The notes under the pieces are model-generated. The model was not told the origin of the DNA. It worked only from the letters and a program-made list of their open reading frames with translations, and ran no database searches. A stretch of 5,267 bases of DNA from NCBI GenBank assembly GCA_003645735.1, contig QNBQ01000162.1, positions 1-5,267 on the forward strand, given 5' to 3'. The DNA comes from Candidatus Poribacteria bacterium (lineage in GTDB: Bacteria; Poribacteria; WGA-4E; B28-G17). This document shows positions 5,032 to 5,267 of the stretch, piece after piece. A program made the position numbers and the translations under genes. Position 1 is the stretch's first letter, and every line of letters starts with the position of its first letter.

Positions 5032-5267
5032 ATGGCAAAGGTTAAGGTGACTGTCTCCATACCCCAGGAGCTATACGAGGAGGCGAAAAAGACGAAAAGA
5101 AAACTGAGCCATCTTGTGTCCGAGGCGCTCAGGGAATACCTCAGAAGGGAAAGGATAAGGAGAGCTAAAAACAGCTTCGGAGCCTGGAAGGATTTCGAGG
5201 GCGAATCGACCCAGTTCGTCAGGATGTTGAGGGAAAGCGATGAGAGGCTCAAAGATCTCGGCATTGA
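5032..5267 (+). CDS. vapB: VapB-type ribbon-helix-helix antitoxin, 3' end outside window
   Basis: Seventy-eight codons are visible before the window ends inside the gene. The N-terminal 45 residues form a ribbon-helix-helix DNA-binding fold: a beta strand (KVKVTVSIP), helix one (QELYEEAKKTK), a turn, and helix two (LSHLVSEALREYLRRERIRR). After it, SFGAWKDFEGE ... FVRMLRESDERLKDLG resembles the toxin-neutralising tail of VapB antitoxins, where an FG-W motif is common. In this family the protein wraps a PIN-domain ribonuclease (VapC) and represses its own promoter. VapC, if present, would lie just beyond the window. The gene has its own promoter and ribosome binding site, so it is independent of the replication operon. 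It may stabilise the replicon or be a resident host module. The antitoxin fold is confident; the VapB assignment rather than another CopG-like antitoxin is moderate. Confidence 0.7.
   Translation, partial: MAKVKVTVSIPQELYEEAKKTKRKLSHLVSEALREYLRRERIRRAKNSFGAWKDFEGESTQFVRMLRESDERLKDLGI

Noticed and set aside
4868..5050. 60-codon plus-strand frame
   Set aside because: It has a non-ATG start, no domain, and overlaps the promoter and start of the well-supported antitoxin gene in another frame.
4953..5264. 103-codon minus-strand frame
   Set aside because: It is the antisense of the antitoxin gene, with serine/leucine-rich shadow composition.

Overview
The window looks like the replication module of a small mobile replicon (plasmid, or integrative/phage-satellite-like element) set beside decayed host-type genes. 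The organism cannot be named. Both main genes have textbook AGGAGG-type ribosome binding sites. The right-hand gene has a good sigma70-like promoter, so I lean towards a bacterium. The frequent use of AGG/AGA arginine codons, and a 16S tail complement that archaea share, leave a thermophilic archaeon possible.

Layout. Positions 1 to about 650 are GC-richer than the rest and hold remnants: a possible C-terminal gene end (21-170), a clearly recognisable but truncated DHHA1 domain of a DHH phosphoesterase (211-513), and an unrecognised minus-strand reading frame (491-685). Positions 650-733 form a compact control region: an 11-bp perfect inverted repeat (GGGTAACAAAA / TTTTGTTACCC) brackets a TTGACA element and lies just upstream of an AGGAGGT site. 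This drives a helix-turn-helix protein (726-1460) and a 930-residue primase-helicase (1525-4317). Between them is a 23-codon reading frame (1457-1528) joined to both neighbours by ATGA start/stop overlaps.

The 714 bases after the primase-helicase gene carry no convincing gene. From 4314 to 4749 they hold 13 copies of a 9-bp iteron, GTGACGTTT (8 direct, 5 inverted). The first copy overlaps the TGA stop codon of the primase-helicase. Three copies of a second motif, CCGCATGATTACTGGC, lie among the iterons. An AT-rich core (about 4482-4570) sits between two inverted 20-bp tandem iteron pairs. This is the architecture expected of a replication origin, and it is the most interesting part of the window.

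Proposed working model: the primase-helicase (archaeo-eukaryotic-type primase, zinc-binding motif, helicase ATPase and C-terminal winged-helix-like region) recognises the iterons, melts the AT-rich core and primes synthesis. The HTH protein represses the operon through the GTAAC-containing operator and may also contact GTTAC repeats in the origin core. At the right edge a VapB-type ribbon-helix-helix antitoxin gene (5032-5267, cut by the window end) with its own promoter suggests a toxin-antitoxin pair next to the replicon. No integrase, relicase, capsid or partition gene is visible.
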